64,000 nucleotides of DNA from Huintestinicola sp050874005 (lineage in GTDB: Bacteria > Bacillota > Clostridia > Oscillospirales > Ruminococcaceae). Made by a program: the position numbers and the translations under genes. The stretch's first letter is position 1; the number at the start of each line of letters is the position of its first letter. The stretch lies in contig NZ_JBNMJV010000006.1 in NCBI RefSeq assembly GCF_050874005.1, forward strand, positions 38,122 through 102,121, given 5' to 3'. The notes beneath the pieces were generated by a model. It was not told where the DNA came from. It was given only the letters and a program-made list of their open reading frames with translations, and ran no database searches. Below, piece by piece: positions 50,980-59,448 of the stretch.

Positions 50980-52719
50980 TCACATTTCTTCGGTTTCAAG
51001 GGGCTTTACATAAAGAGTCCTGTTGTTTGTAAATATGACCATACCGGGTTTTGCGCCTGCGGGCTTTTTGACGAATTTCGCAGGAACATAATCCACAGGC
51101 ACCTGTGCCGAATTTTTTGCGCTGCTGTGAGCGGCGGCAAGCCTTGCGGCATAATAGATAGTTTCATCGGGAACTTCCCGCCCCTCTGCTCTGATGATTA
51201 CGTGGGAGCCTGTGATATCCTTTGTGTGGAGCCATATGTCGGTCTTTTCGGCAGTTTTGAGAGTTAGGATATCGTTCTGCTTGTTGTTTCGTCCCACCAG
51301 AATTGTAAATCCGTCGGGAGAGGTGAACTGCAGGGGCGGAGCAGGCTTCGGGGGTTTCTGCTTGCCCTTCTGCGCCCTGATATACCCCTGCTCGGCAAGC
51401 TCGGCTCTAAGCTCGTTTACATCATTTTCGGTAACTGCTCTCGAAAGTGCGTCGGAAACGCTGGCGATATATTTTAGCTCCTCCTCGCCGTTTGCGATAA
51501 GTACCTTGAGCCGCTTTTCTGCATTGTCCGCTTTGCGGTAGCCTGCATAATATTTCTGCATATTCTGAGACGGCGTTAGCATAGGGTCAAGCTCAACGGT
51601 TATCTCGCTGCCCTGTTCATCATAGAAATTCACGCAGGTAAACTCCTTCATACCTTTCTGCAATGTATAAAGATTTGCGGAAATAAGGTCCCCTCTGAGC
51701 TTTAACTCCTCACGCTCCTCGGACTCTTTCAGCTCAATCCGCTGATTTTCCGTTCTGCGTAAAATTCTGTCGTAGGTATTTCCAAGGAGTCTGAAAAGGT
51801 CCTGATAACGCTGCTTCATTCTTGCGGCTCTGTCACGTTCGGAGTAGAATTTGTCAAGAGTTTCACAGGCGGTCTCGCAGGGAATTGTTTTCATAAGCTC
51901 CCCGTACTGATCTATTGAGGTAAAGCAGAAATCCTTTAATGCGCCCTCGGGTTCGGTGACGATGGTGTATTCCCGTCTGCCCTCGAAAAAGGCATTTCGG
52001 GTGTTAATTATCTCACGGACAATTCTGTCAACAGTATTATCGTCAAAGTCCTCGGAAGTGATGTCCCTGCCCCCTGCGGCTCTGAATATCCACTCCCTTG
52101 CGAGAATGGGGGAAATGCCCTCAAATACGGAAATAAGGCACTTTGCCGCAGATTTTCCCACGCAGGCTTTTATCCGCTCCCTCATATCATTTTCGTCCGC
52201 AATAAGAAAATTGAGTCTTTCTTCTCTCGGGGGAGCGGTGTAGGTCATATTGGGGAGAACAAGTCTTTCACGGCTCATAGCGTCGTCCACACGCTTTAAG
52301 CTGTCAATTATTTTGCCGTCCTGACCGATAACGATAAGGTTTGAATATTTTCCCATAATTTCGCAGGCAAGGGTAACGGTAACAACGTCACCAAGCTCGT
52401 TTACTGTCTCAAAATCAAGGAAAAGTATTCTCTCAAGTCCGTCCTGCCTTACAGCGATGAGCTTGCCGCTGCCCAGACGCTTTCTCAGCAGCATACAGAA
52501 CATAGGGGGGACTTGGGGATTTTCGATAGGTTTTGCCGTTATATGGATACGTGCGGAAGCGGCATTAACGCATATGAGAAGCTTTGAACTGCCTGTTCTT
52601 GTGCGTATGCCTAAAACAATTTCCTCCTTTGAGGGCTGGTATATTTTTTCTATCCTGCCTCCCACAAGAGGCATAAGCTCCTGCTTTACCGCAAGGAGAA
52701 ATGCACCGTCAAGCGCCAT
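50980..52719 (-). CDS. rqcH: Ribosome quality-control factor RqcH (NFACT family)
   Basis: 579 residues from the ATG at 52719 (AAAGGA upstream). Family members bind stalled 50S-peptidyl-tRNA complexes and add C-terminal Ala tails; older names are FbpA or Rqc2. N-terminal NFACT-N (MALDGAFLLAVKQELMPLVG, GGRIEKIYQPSKEEIVLGIR), a helix-hairpin-helix and coiled-coil middle, and NFACT-R near residue 440-540 (SPDGFTILVGRNNKQND, DIWLHTKDITGSHVIIR). Its start overlaps the upstream methyltransferase gene by 11 nt. Confidence 0.95.
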   Translation of the reverse strand: MALDGAFLLAVKQELMPLVGGRIEKIYQPSKEEIVLGIRTRTGSSKLLICVNAASARIHITAKPIENPQVPPMFCMLLRKRLGSGKLIAVRQDGLERILFLDFETVNELGDVVTVTLACEIMGKYSNLIVIGQDGKIIDSLKRVDDAMSRERLVLPNMTYTAPPREERLNFLIADENDMRERIKACVGKSAAKCLISVFEGISPILAREWIFRAAGGRDITSEDFDDNTVDRIVREIINTRNAFFEGRREYTIVTEPEGALKDFCFTSIDQYGELMKTIPCETACETLDKFYSERDRAARMKQRYQDLFRLLGNTYDRILRRTENQRIELKESEEREELKLRGDLISANLYTLQKGMKEFTCVNFYDEQGSEITVELDPMLTPSQNMQKYYAGYRKADNAEKRLKVLIANGEEELKYIASVSDALSRAVTENDVNELRAELAEQGYIRAQKGKQKPPKPAPPLQFTSPDGFTILVGRNNKQNDILTLKTAEKTDIWLHTKDITGSHVIIRAEGREVPDETIYYAARLAAAHSSAKNSAQVPVDYVPAKFVKKPAGAKPGMVIFTNNRTLYVKPLETEEM

Positions 52720-53554
52720 TTGTATCATTTCCTTTCCTGTATATAAGCACCTCGAACTCAGCCTCCGTTTCAAGGCTTTCAAGTGCATCAACACGCCTGT
52801 GTCCCTCAACGCCTGTCTTGTAATAATAGGGGGTCATTGAGAAAAGGCTTTTTATATCCTCGTTATTGTCAATATAAATTCTGCGGGTTATTTTCCTGCT
52901 TTCTATAAATTCAAAGCCTTCTATATCATAATCCGCAGTCTCGTTTTTGTAAGGCTCGTCATAGACCGCTTCTTTAAGGCTGAAAAGGTGGTTTTCACCG
53001 GGGATAGCCATAATAAGGCTGCCGCCCTTTTTCAGCACCCTGAGATATTCCTCTCTGCAAAATGGCGCAAACATCGTCACCAGCACATCTGCCGACTCGT
53101 CAGCCATAGGTATATGAAAAACGCTTGCCGCCGCTGTTTCGGCGTTTTCGTCTCCTTTGAAACGCTTTGCCGCCGAAGCACAGGCGAATTTGGAGATGTC
53201 AACGGCACACAGCTTCACATTGTCCGTTTTTTCTCTTACACAGCGGTAAATTTCCTCGGTGTAATAGCCCTCGCCGCAGCCTGCGTCAAGGATAAGTCCC
53301 CCCGAAAAATTTTCCCGTACAGCCCTGCTCATTTCTTTTGCAAGGTGGGAATAATATCCCTTTGACAGAAAATCCGTCCTTGCTCTGACCATCATTTTGT
53401 TGTCCCCGGGGAGCTTTGCGTTCATATCCTTTGAGAGCAGGAGATTGACATAGCCCTTTGCGGAAATGTCAAAGGAATGTTCCTTTTCGCATTTATAAGA
53501 ATGTTCTCCCCGCTCAAGTGGCAGGCGGCATACGGGGCAGATAAATCCGCTCAT
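52709..53554 (-). CDS. rlmA: RlmA-type 23S rRNA guanine methyltransferase
   Basis: 281 residues from the ATG at 53554 (AAAGGA 9 nt upstream). A zinc knuckle at the start (CPVCRLPLERGEHSYKCEKEHSF) and the SAM site LILDAGCGEGYYTEEIYRC fit RlmA(I/II), which methylates G745 or G748 of 23S rRNA. The frame is open for 42 more codons to an ATG at 53680, but that part has no ribosome binding site I can see and no family similarity. Confidence 0.9.
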   Translation of the reverse strand: MSGFICPVCRLPLERGEHSYKCEKEHSFDISAKGYVNLLLSKDMNAKLPGDNKMMVRARTDFLSKGYYSHLAKEMSRAVRENFSGGLILDAGCGEGYYTEEIYRCVREKTDNVKLCAVDISKFACASAAKRFKGDENAETAAASVFHIPMADESADVLVTMFAPFCREEYLRVLKKGGSLIMAIPGENHLFSLKEAVYDEPYKNETADYDIEGFEFIESRKITRRIYIDNNEDIKSLFSMTPYYYKTGVEGHRRVDALESLETEAEFEVLIYRKGNDTNGA

Positions 53555-53719
53555 TTTGTTCAGTCCTTTCATTTTTTCACAAACATCATCTCGGAAAATT
53601 CTTCCGTCAGCGTGTCGCTGAAGCCATCTCGTTGGAAAGATAGAAATAATTTTCTTGCTTTGTGGCTCGGTAACGTACATATTGAAAACAAATCCTGCGA
53701 TCAGATTCTTTTGTTTGGC

Positions 53720-54334
53720 TCAAGCTTTAAGCTTTTTCGACAGACTGTAGTAAAATTCTTCCGAATATTTTTCGGCGTCCTCGCCGTCTATCACCGCATA
53801 CAAAAGGTGGGCTTTGGGAAAATAGACCGCCGCAGCGTCCTTGCCTATGTATTTTTCGCTTTCCCAGGGCTCGTCCGAGAAATAGAAAATGTTTCCCACC
53901 GCCTCCGTCTCGCTTACGGCAATGGTCAGAGTGTGGCGGTAATATCCCTCGGGGCGGCGTTTGTTTCCCTCAAAAAATTCGCTTTCAAGGGAGATTATTT
54001 TTCCCTTGCCGAAGTAGAAGTCACTCCATCTGCCAAGCTCCTTTATGGCATTTGCAATAGCCTCCGCAAGAATGATGAAATACACAATGATGAATCCGAT
54101 ACAGTCCGAAAAGCCCTCGGAAAGCAGTGCCTCGGTGCCGAATTTATCGAAATAAAGAAAAGCAATAAAGCCCGAGACAGCAATGACCGACAGGCAGAGG
54201 GCAGTGTGGATCGCAATGCTGTTCCACGCCCGCTTTCGCATATCATTTTTTAACGAGTAAAGCCCCTCAAGCTCTTCTGCTGTGATGCCGTTATAGTAAT
54301 CCTGCCTGAGATTTATAAGCTTATATTCCCCCAT
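53720..54334 (-). CDS. Two-helix membrane protein of unknown function
   Basis: 204 residues: a cytoplasmic-looking N-terminus (MGEYKLINLRQDYYNGITAE), two membrane helices (AIHTALCLSVIAVSGFIAFLY and CIGFIIVYFIILAEAIANAI), then a soluble part with a mixed beta pattern (GKGKIISLESEFFEGNKRRP, LTIAVSETEAVGNIFYFSDE, AAAVYFPKAHLLYAVID). No family recognised. Lies 10 bp downstream of the Nif3-like gene. Confidence 0.75.
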   Translation of the reverse strand: MGEYKLINLRQDYYNGITAEELEGLYSLKNDMRKRAWNSIAIHTALCLSVIAVSGFIAFLYFDKFGTEALLSEGFSDCIGFIIVYFIILAEAIANAIKELGRWSDFYFGKGKIISLESEFFEGNKRRPEGYYRHTLTIAVSETEAVGNIFYFSDEPWESEKYIGKDAAAVYFPKAHLLYAVIDGEDAEKYSEEFYYSLSKKLKA

Positions 54335-54344
54335 AATGCTTACC

Positions 54345-55130
54345 TCAGAGAATATAACCTGCGGGGTCGGTGCAGCTTTTTGCCTCGGTAACGGTTATAT
54401 CGGGAAAAGCCTCGGAAAGCAGCTTTTTCATAATGCCGCAGAATATCCGCTCGGTGTGGAAATGTCCGCAGTCGATTATGGTAAAGCCATCGTTACCCGA
54501 GTTGATAAATGCGTCGTGCTTGAAGTCTCCCGAAATAAGTGCGTCCGCACCTTTCCTTTGAGCAAGCCCAACAAAGCTTCCTCCCGAGCCTGAGCTTACG
54601 GCAATTTTTCGTATCTCCCTGCCGCCGACCGAAAATCTCACCGCAGAGCAGCCGAGAGCCGCTTTTGCCCTTTTTGCGGCTTCTTCGGGTGACAGGGGAG
54701 CTTTAAGCTCATATATCCTGCCCACCGAAAGTCCCTCTCCCGTTTCCTCAAGGGGAATAAAGCTTTCGGATAATCCAAGGGGCTCCGAAAGTAAGTCATA
54801 CAGCCCCTTGTTCATTCCAAGAGGGGACATATCAAAGGGTGTGTGGGTGCATATGGCGGAAATTTCTGCCCGTATCATTCTGCCTACGGGAGAGCCTGCC
54901 ATAACCGCTTTAAGAGGCGTGAAAATAACCGGGTGGTGGCTCACGATAAGCTCCGCATTTTCCGAAATTGCTTCGTCTATCACGTTATTTGTGATGTCAA
55001 GTGCGGTGATAATGCGGTGAACTTCCATTTCCGGGTCGCCTGCAAGAAATCCGCTGTTGTCCCAGCCTTCCTGAGTGGAAAATGGGATAACGCTGTCTAT
55101 AAAATCATAAATATCCCGTACAGTTGTCAT
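54345..55130 (-). CDS. Nif3-like dinuclear metal protein (YqfO type)
   Basis: 261 residues of the Nif3/DUF34 family, which form rings with two metals per subunit; one proposed role is GTP cyclohydrolase I-like, but the function is unsettled. Metal-binding marks: STQEGWDNSGFLAG, the HH pair in IVSHHPVIFTPLK, HTPFDMSPLGMN and C-terminal IDCGHFHTE with the acidic partner. It lacks the PII-like insert found in larger relatives. Confidence 0.92.
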   Translation of the reverse strand: MTTVRDIYDFIDSVIPFSTQEGWDNSGFLAGDPEMEVHRIITALDITNNVIDEAISENAELIVSHHPVIFTPLKAVMAGSPVGRMIRAEISAICTHTPFDMSPLGMNKGLYDLLSEPLGLSESFIPLEETGEGLSVGRIYELKAPLSPEEAAKRAKAALGCSAVRFSVGGREIRKIAVSSGSGGSFVGLAQRKGADALISGDFKHDAFINSGNDGFTIIDCGHFHTERIFCGIMKKLLSEAFPDITVTEAKSCTDPAGYIL

Positions 55131-55146
55131 AATTTGCAGTCCTTTC

Positions 55147-56088
55147 TTATGCCTGCCGTCCCGAGCCTGCCGCAGAGGCAGCGGTGCAGAGCAGGTTGTA
55201 TCTCACGATATCCCGATACTCGGGCTTTGCCATATAGTAAACATACTGCTCCGCAAGGTCGGGGAAAATATTTCCTCTGCCCTCAAGCTTGAAATTCACA
55301 AAGCCCATAGGAGCGTATTTTGTGTAAATATCCTTGGGAGAAATGTGGAGAGGGGAGTTTCTTCGTGTAAAGGCGTTGTTGTTCATATGAGGGCATTTCC
55401 ATTCCTCTACCTTTGCCGTTCCCCGACGTATTTTTTCAAGCTCCTCGGGACAGCAATGCTCAAGCTGATATTTGCCGATAAACTTATAATGCTCCCCACG
55501 TCTCGGACAGTTCGGTACGCACACCGCATTGCAGAGAAGCTCGCATTTTTCTTTATGCGGCAGGTCTTTCAGCACATCAAAATTATTATTGAAATTATAG
55601 TCAAGCACCACAAGGCTGTAGTTTTTATCAAGCTCGGTTTTAAGCGCCGAAACATCGGTTATCTGCTTGCAGGTGGAGCTTGTAATTTTCATCCTCGGGT
55701 GAGTTTTTCTGATATGCTCCTCAAGAAGTGGCGAAAAAACAATGACCTCGTTGAGTCCATTGTCTGCGATATCAAGCACCCTGTTGCAGACGGGGTCGGC
55801 AAGCTCCTTTTCGGTGATGATCGGATTTGTGAATGTGAGACGGCAGGGAACGCCCAAAGCGTTAAAGCGTCCGAGGTACTGTGGAACCACTCTTTCCGTG
55901 GTGTTCATATCCATATATCCTGCAACGATACGTCCGCCGTTCCATATAAGTGGAAACGAGTCGAACACGCTGGCAATTTCCACCCCGTCATAAAACATCT
56001 GCGGAGCTTTTTTTATCATACCGATAAGGGCCATATTCATACTGCCCGTAAATCTGTCCATAAAATTCGGAATGTGAAATTTTACCAT
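55147..56088 (-). CDS. U32-like TIM-barrel protein with a cysteine cluster
   Basis: 313 residues. I do not recognise it with certainty. The flow of the sequence is that of a TIM barrel (LIWNGGRIVAGYMDMNTTE, GVPCRLTFTNPIITE, EVIVFSPLLEEHIRKTHP, LVVLDYNFNNNFDVL) and after it comes a Cys-rich stretch C-x3-C-x3-C-x3-C (CELLCNAVCVPNC) with further Cys (HCC; KCPHMNN). U32 peptidase-like proteins place a Cys cluster at about this point, so I call it U32-like. It sits between trmK and the Nif3-like gene, which are usually neighbours. Confidence 0.65.
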   Translation of the reverse strand: MVKFHIPNFMDRFTGSMNMALIGMIKKAPQMFYDGVEIASVFDSFPLIWNGGRIVAGYMDMNTTERVVPQYLGRFNALGVPCRLTFTNPIITEKELADPVCNRVLDIADNGLNEVIVFSPLLEEHIRKTHPRMKITSSTCKQITDVSALKTELDKNYSLVVLDYNFNNNFDVLKDLPHKEKCELLCNAVCVPNCPRRGEHYKFIGKYQLEHCCPEELEKIRRGTAKVEEWKCPHMNNNAFTRRNSPLHISPKDIYTKYAPMGFVNFKLEGRGNIFPDLAEQYVYYMAKPEYRDIVRYNLLCTAASAAGSGRQA

Positions 56089-56089
56089 A

Positions 56090-56770
56090 TCAAAGCTGCT
56101 CCTTTTCGCACATCTCCCGAAGTTCTCGGGATAATTCTGTAAGCTCTGCCGATCTGTCGGGATATTTTTCTTTCATTCCCTCGGCAGAGCGGGAGAGCCT
56201 GTCCGACTGCAAAAGGATATAATCCCTGTCCTCGGGAATACTTGGGTCAAGTCTGCCGCTTATTTCTTCGGCAGGGGAGAGCTTTCGGCATACTCCCGTA
56301 TATCGGCATCTTATGACCGAATAGATAAATCTGCCCTCTTTTACGCCTTTTTCGCAGTCGGTCTCAAAGCCGTTTTCAGAAAGGAATTTTCTAAGCTCCG
56401 ACGCCCTGGTCATAGGCTGTAGGATAAATGCCGCACCGCAGCTTTTTGACCGTTCATCGGCGGCGATTATCTTTGAGATAAGCTCGCCGCCCATTCCTGC
56501 AATAACGATATCCGTAACTCCCTCAAGAGGAATGTTTTTCAGTCCGTCAGACAGAAAAAACTCCGCCTTGTCCGAGATGTTTTCTTTATTAAACACGCTT
56601 TTTGCCGCTTCAAGGGGCATTTCGTTAATATCTGCGGCAATTGCCCTGCGGCATTTTCCCGTAAGTATCAGATGAGCAGGGAGATAGCCGTGATCTGTGC
56701 CTATATCGCATATAAGATCTCCCGTTACAAGCTCGGCGCACAGGAGAAGCCGTTTGTCTTTAAGTATCAT
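56090..56770 (-). CDS. trmK: tRNA adenine-22 N1-methyltransferase TrmK
   Basis: 226 residues. SAM-binding Rossmann core with CDIGTDHGYLPAHLILTGK, then IAADINEMPLEAA, DIVIAGMGGELISKII and LQPMTRASELRKFLSENGF, the TrmK (YqfN) pattern; it methylates A22 of tRNA. Followed by the U32-like gene after one base and preceded by the structured repeat (56790-56875). Confidence 0.93.
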   Translation of the reverse strand: MILKDKRLLLCAELVTGDLICDIGTDHGYLPAHLILTGKCRRAIAADINEMPLEAAKSVFNKENISDKAEFFLSDGLKNIPLEGVTDIVIAGMGGELISKIIAADERSKSCGAAFILQPMTRASELRKFLSENGFETDCEKGVKEGRFIYSVIRCRYTGVCRKLSPAEEISGRLDPSIPEDRDYILLQSDRLSRSAEGMKEKYPDRSAELTELSRELREMCEKEQL

Positions 56771-56789
56771 TTATGATCCATCCTCTTTT

Positions 56790-56875
56790 GAGAGTTTTGT
56801 GTTTTGCGTCAGCAAATCGAGGCGACAGCCGAAGAAACAAAACTCGGAGTTTGAAAATCATTGATTTTCAAACTA
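56790..56875. repeat. Structured intergenic repeat, copy B
   Basis: Second copy of the 24726-24812 element, in the same orientation, between the DUF1858 gene terminator and trmK. The two ends are conserved almost base for base; the inner part differs. It ends in the hairpin GTTTGAAAATC/GATTTTCAAAC with a TT or ATT loop difference. Confidence 0.85.
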
Positions 56876-56889
56876 TACTGTCCTACCGT

Positions 56890-56931
56890 TTAAATAAAAA
56901 TCGGGAAACGGCATTTTACCGCCGCTTCCCG
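56890..56931 (-). terminator. Terminator of the DUF1858 gene
   Basis: Minus strand: CGGGAAGCGGC pairs with GCCGTTTCCCG (11 bp, one G-U), 8-nt loop, then ATTTTTATTT, right after the stop at 56945. Confidence 0.92.
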
Positions 56932-56944
56932 TTTTGCTCAGAAT

Positions 56945-57154
56945 TTATGCCTTCTGTGCGAAATGCTCGTTAAGCTTTGCAACGAGAGCGTTAACGTCTG
57001 TACCGTGAACGGCGCAGGCGTCGGCAATGGACTCGCCTCTTGATGCGGGGCAGCCGAGACAATGCATACCGATCTCGAAGAAGTAGGGAGCGGTGTCCAT
57101 ATCGGTGTCGAGGATATCTCCGATAATGGAGTCGGGTGTTACAGTATAGCTCAT
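56945..57154 (-). CDS. DUF1858 domain protein (redox disulfide type)
   Basis: 69 residues from the ATG at 57154 (MSYTVTPDSIIGDIL). The CxxC in GMHCLGCPASRGESI with preceding DTAPYFFEIG is the DUF1858 pattern, a small putative disulfide-redox domain often linked to hybrid-cluster proteins or standing alone. Single-gene unit with promoter and terminator. Confidence 0.92.
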   Translation of the reverse strand: MSYTVTPDSIIGDILDTDMDTAPYFFEIGMHCLGCPASRGESIADACAVHGTDVNALVAKLNEHFAQKA

Positions 57155-57193
57155 TGTTTTAAAACGACCTTTCATAAAAAATTATGTAAATAT

Positions 57194-57222
57194 ATTATAA
57201 CCTATTTTTTTGATTTTTGCAA
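57194..57222 (-). promoter_or_regulatory. Promoter of the DUF1858 gene
   Basis: Minus-strand TTGCAA (57217-57222), 17-bp spacer, TATAAT (57194-57199). Divergent from the promoter at 57232. Confidence 0.8.
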
Positions 57223-57231
57223 GAGTTTTCC

Positions 57232-57260
57232 TTGAAATATACAATTCATTGTGGTATAAT
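57232..57260 (+). promoter_or_regulatory. Promoter of the rhomboid-like/glycosylase operon
   Basis: TTGAAA (57232-57237), 17-bp spacer, TATAAT (57255-57260) with a TGG extended -10. Its -35 is 9 bp from that of the divergent DUF1858 promoter. Confidence 0.82.
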
Positions 57261-57290
57261 TTTATTATATTTTTATAAAGGAGCTTTCAG

Positions 57291-58001
57291 ATGGATCTCA
57301 AATATAAAATCAAACGTTTTTTCCGAAATATCGCCATTGAAAATCTTATGACCTACATCGCCGCATCTATGGCGATAATTTTTGTGGGCGACCTTTTTAC
57401 AAACGGAATGCTGTCGCAGTTTCTTGCATTTGACAGGGCGGCGATACTTGATGGTCAGGTATGGCGGCTAATTACCTTTTTAATGCTTCCGCAGACAGGC
57501 AGCCCGATCTGGATAGTTTTCTCTGTCTATTTCTATTACTTTATCGGCAAGGCAACGGAAAATGAGTGGGGAAGCCATAATATGACGATGTATTTCCTGG
57601 TTGGAGCGGTGCTGCTGATAATAACGGGCTTTGCAACAGGGTACACAGATGTTTCTTATCTGTATTTCTCCCTGTTTCTGGTTTTTGCTCACCTTGACCC
57701 TCATCATCGGTTTATGATGTTTATGATCATTCCCATTGAGGCAAGGTGGATGGCAGTCATTGACGCTGTATTTATGCTTCTTGAATTTGTTCAGGCATTT
57801 GCGATCTATCCCATATCTCCCGCAGTAGGAATTGCATATCAGCTCCCTGTGCTTGCTGCATTTCTTGTATACGGCATATTTTTCGGAAAAGATCATTTCG
57901 GCGGACTGGTGAACAGATTCAGGCACCGTGATTTTTACCGAGAAATGAAGCAAAACAAGATAAAAATGTCTAAGAACGAGAGAGACAATGATGAAAAGTA
58001 A
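57291..58001 (+). CDS. Rhomboid-like membrane protein without catalytic residues
   Basis: 236 residues, about six membrane segments. After the first helix comes LDGQVWRLITFLMLP, the W-R motif shared by rhomboids and derlins, and then WIVFSVYFYYFIGKATENEWG. The GxSG serine motif of active rhomboids is absent: the corresponding region reads YLYFSLFLVFAHLDPHHRFM, and I see no TM6 His. It therefore resembles a pseudo-rhomboid or derlin-like fold. AAGGAG stands before the ATG. It overlaps the glycosylase start by 14 nt. Confidence 0.8.
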   Translation: MDLKYKIKRFFRNIAIENLMTYIAASMAIIFVGDLFTNGMLSQFLAFDRAAILDGQVWRLITFLMLPQTGSPIWIVFSVYFYYFIGKATENEWGSHNMTMYFLVGAVLLIITGFATGYTDVSYLYFSLFLVFAHLDPHHRFMMFMIIPIEARWMAVIDAVFMLLEFVQAFAIYPISPAVGIAYQLPVLAAFLVYGIFFGKDHFGGLVNRFRHRDFYREMKQNKIKMSKNERDNDEK

Positions 58002-58539
58002 GTTTACCACTCTGGGAGCGGATTTTTTCGGGAAGGACTGTCTTGAGCTTGCTCCCGACCTGGTGGGTAAGCTTATCGTCCGAAAAATCGGTGACGAGGA
58101 GCTTGTCCTGCGGATAACCGAGACAGAAGCTTATCGTGGCGAAGAGGACACCGCCTGTCACGCTTCAAAGGGGCGCACTCCCCGGACGGAGCTTCTCTAC
58201 CGTGAAGCGGGAACTATATATGTGTATCTTTGCTACGGTATGCATTGGCTGTTTAACATCATTTCGGGAGAACTTGAGCAGCCTCAGGGCGTTCTTATCC
58301 GTGCCTGCGAGAATTACGAGGGCCCTGCAAGGCTAACAAAATATCTGAAGATAGACAAAGCCTTAAACGGCAGCTCTGTCATCGGGAACCCCGAAATATG
58401 CATTGCAGACGATGGTTTCCGCCCCGAGATCGAGCGGCGCAGGCGTGTGGGCATAGATTATGCCGAGGAAAAGGACAGAAATGCCCTCTGGCGGTTTGCG
58501 GACAAGCGCACAAAGGACGTTTATAAAACGAAAAAGTAA
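57988..58539 (+). CDS. 3-methyladenine DNA glycosylase (AAG/MPG family)
   Basis: 183 residues. Removes alkylated bases in base-excision repair. FFGKDCLELAPDLVGKLIVRK at the start, RITETEAYRGEEDTACHASKG with the catalytic Glu, YREAGTIYVYLCYGMHWLFNI and GVLIRACE near the middle, all hallmarks of the mammalian-type AAG family. Translation probably starts at 57988 within the upstream gene's last codons. Followed by a bidirectional terminator. Confidence 0.95.
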   Translation: MMKSKFTTLGADFFGKDCLELAPDLVGKLIVRKIGDEELVLRITETEAYRGEEDTACHASKGRTPRTELLYREAGTIYVYLCYGMHWLFNIISGELEQPQGVLIRACENYEGPARLTKYLKIDKALNGSSVIGNPEICIADDGFRPEIERRRRVGIDYAEEKDRNALWRFADKRTKDVYKTKK

Positions 58540-58542
58540 AAA

Positions 58543-58577
58543 TAAAAAGCGTTCTGCGGCTTGCAGAACGCTTTTTT
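58543..58577. terminator. Bidirectional terminator between the glycosylase gene and tRNA-Ser
   Basis: GCGTTCTGC and GCAGAACGC form a perfect 9-bp stem (58549-58571), with TTTTTT after it on the plus strand and TTTTTATTTTT on the minus strand. Confidence 0.93.
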
Positions 58578-58665
58578 GGCGGAGACGGCGAGATTCGAAC
58601 TCGCGGGGGATCACTCCCTAACTGATTTCGAGTCAGCCCCGTTATGACCACTTCGATACGTCTCC
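58577..58665 (-). tRNA. tRNA-Ser (anticodon CGA)
   Basis: An 89-nt class II tRNA. The acceptor stem GGAGACG pairs with CGTCTCC; D-arm region TGGTCATAACGGGG; anticodon stem-loop GCTGA-CTCGAAA-TCAGT with CGA at the anticodon position; a long variable arm (GGGAGTGATCCCCC); T-arm GCGAGTTCGAATCTCGC. Discriminator G and an encoded CCA end it. It reads UCG codons. Its promoter is at 58686-58714. Confidence 0.95.
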
Positions 58666-58685
58666 GGATCTTATGTGACTATAAT

Positions 58686-58714
58686 ATTATATCACACCCG
58701 TAAAAAAAAGGCAA
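58686..58714 (-). promoter_or_regulatory. Promoter of tRNA-Ser
   Basis: Minus-strand TTGCCT (58709-58714), 17-bp spacer, TATAAT (58686-58691), about 20 bp before the tRNA 5' end. Confidence 0.78.
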
Positions 58715-58775
58715 GAGGTTTTGGCAAAAAAATAATTTGTTTACAATTGAAACGGCATATCACCGTTTTGTACGG

Positions 58776-58804
58776 TTGCAAAATGAAGATAAATGTGATA
58801 TAAT
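58776..58804 (+). promoter_or_regulatory. Promoter of the membrane-protein/C39-like peptidase operon
   Basis: TTGCAA (58776-58781), 17-bp spacer, TATAAT (58799-58804). Confidence 0.8.
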
Positions 58805-58836
58805 GTAAGTTACTATGTGTTTAGGAGAAATTGCCG

Positions 58837-59448
58837 ATGAGTGATGAAATAAAAAAGGACGATATGCCGCCCGAAGAGGAAGTCCCCGAGCTTAACGAAG
58901 ACGGTGTGCCACGTCCTGCACCCGACCCGAAAAACAAGCTTTACACCTTTCTTTCCCTGCTTATTTTTGCCGTGCTTTATATCGGCTGGCAGCTTATCAA
59001 AGGTCATATATACTTTTCCTGCGCTTTGTACTCCGATGATTTTTCCGCCGAGGAAAGGGCTGCTGTAATGTCCGAAATACCGCAGTTTGATACAGATCTG
59101 CAGGCGGAGCTTAAATATGCAAGGCTCCATAAAAATTTTGACGGGAGCAGCTTTTATGCTGCATTCTCCCTTCCGACTGAAACAGCGGAGGACGAGGAGC
59201 TTATAGAAAAGCTTATTTCCTTTCCCTGCGGCGATCCCGAATATGATATCCGAATGACCGTATATCCCGACCCCGATGTTATCCCCGATTATGTTTACGG
59301 GGACAGCTATGTGAGTACGGAGGATCCGAAAATATCCTGTATGGTATATTCCGAGGGTGACTCCTGCACCGCTGTTTTCCGCATTGCGGATTATTCGGGC
59401 GATATTGAGCGCAGGATAGGAGAATGGGAGAAGATACCCGTTAAATGA
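58837..59448 (+). CDS. Single-pass membrane protein of unknown function
   Basis: 203 residues. The ATG at 58837 is chosen because AGGAGA ends 8 nt upstream; the TTG two codons earlier is too close. Acidic, Pro-rich cytoplasmic N-terminus (KKDDMPPEEEVPELNEDG), one helix (LYTFLSLLIFAVLYIGWQLI), then a soluble outer domain of about 140 residues with FSAEERAAVMSEIPQFDTDL and a Tyr/Asp-rich end. No family recognised. It overlaps the C39-like peptidase start (ATGA), so the two are probably made together. Confidence 0.78.
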   Translation: MSDEIKKDDMPPEEEVPELNEDGVPRPAPDPKNKLYTFLSLLIFAVLYIGWQLIKGHIYFSCALYSDDFSAEERAAVMSEIPQFDTDLQAELKYARLHKNFDGSSFYAAFSLPTETAEDEELIEKLISFPCGDPEYDIRMTVYPDPDVIPDYVYGDSYVSTEDPKISCMVYSEGDSCTAVFRIADYSGDIERRIGEWEKIPVK

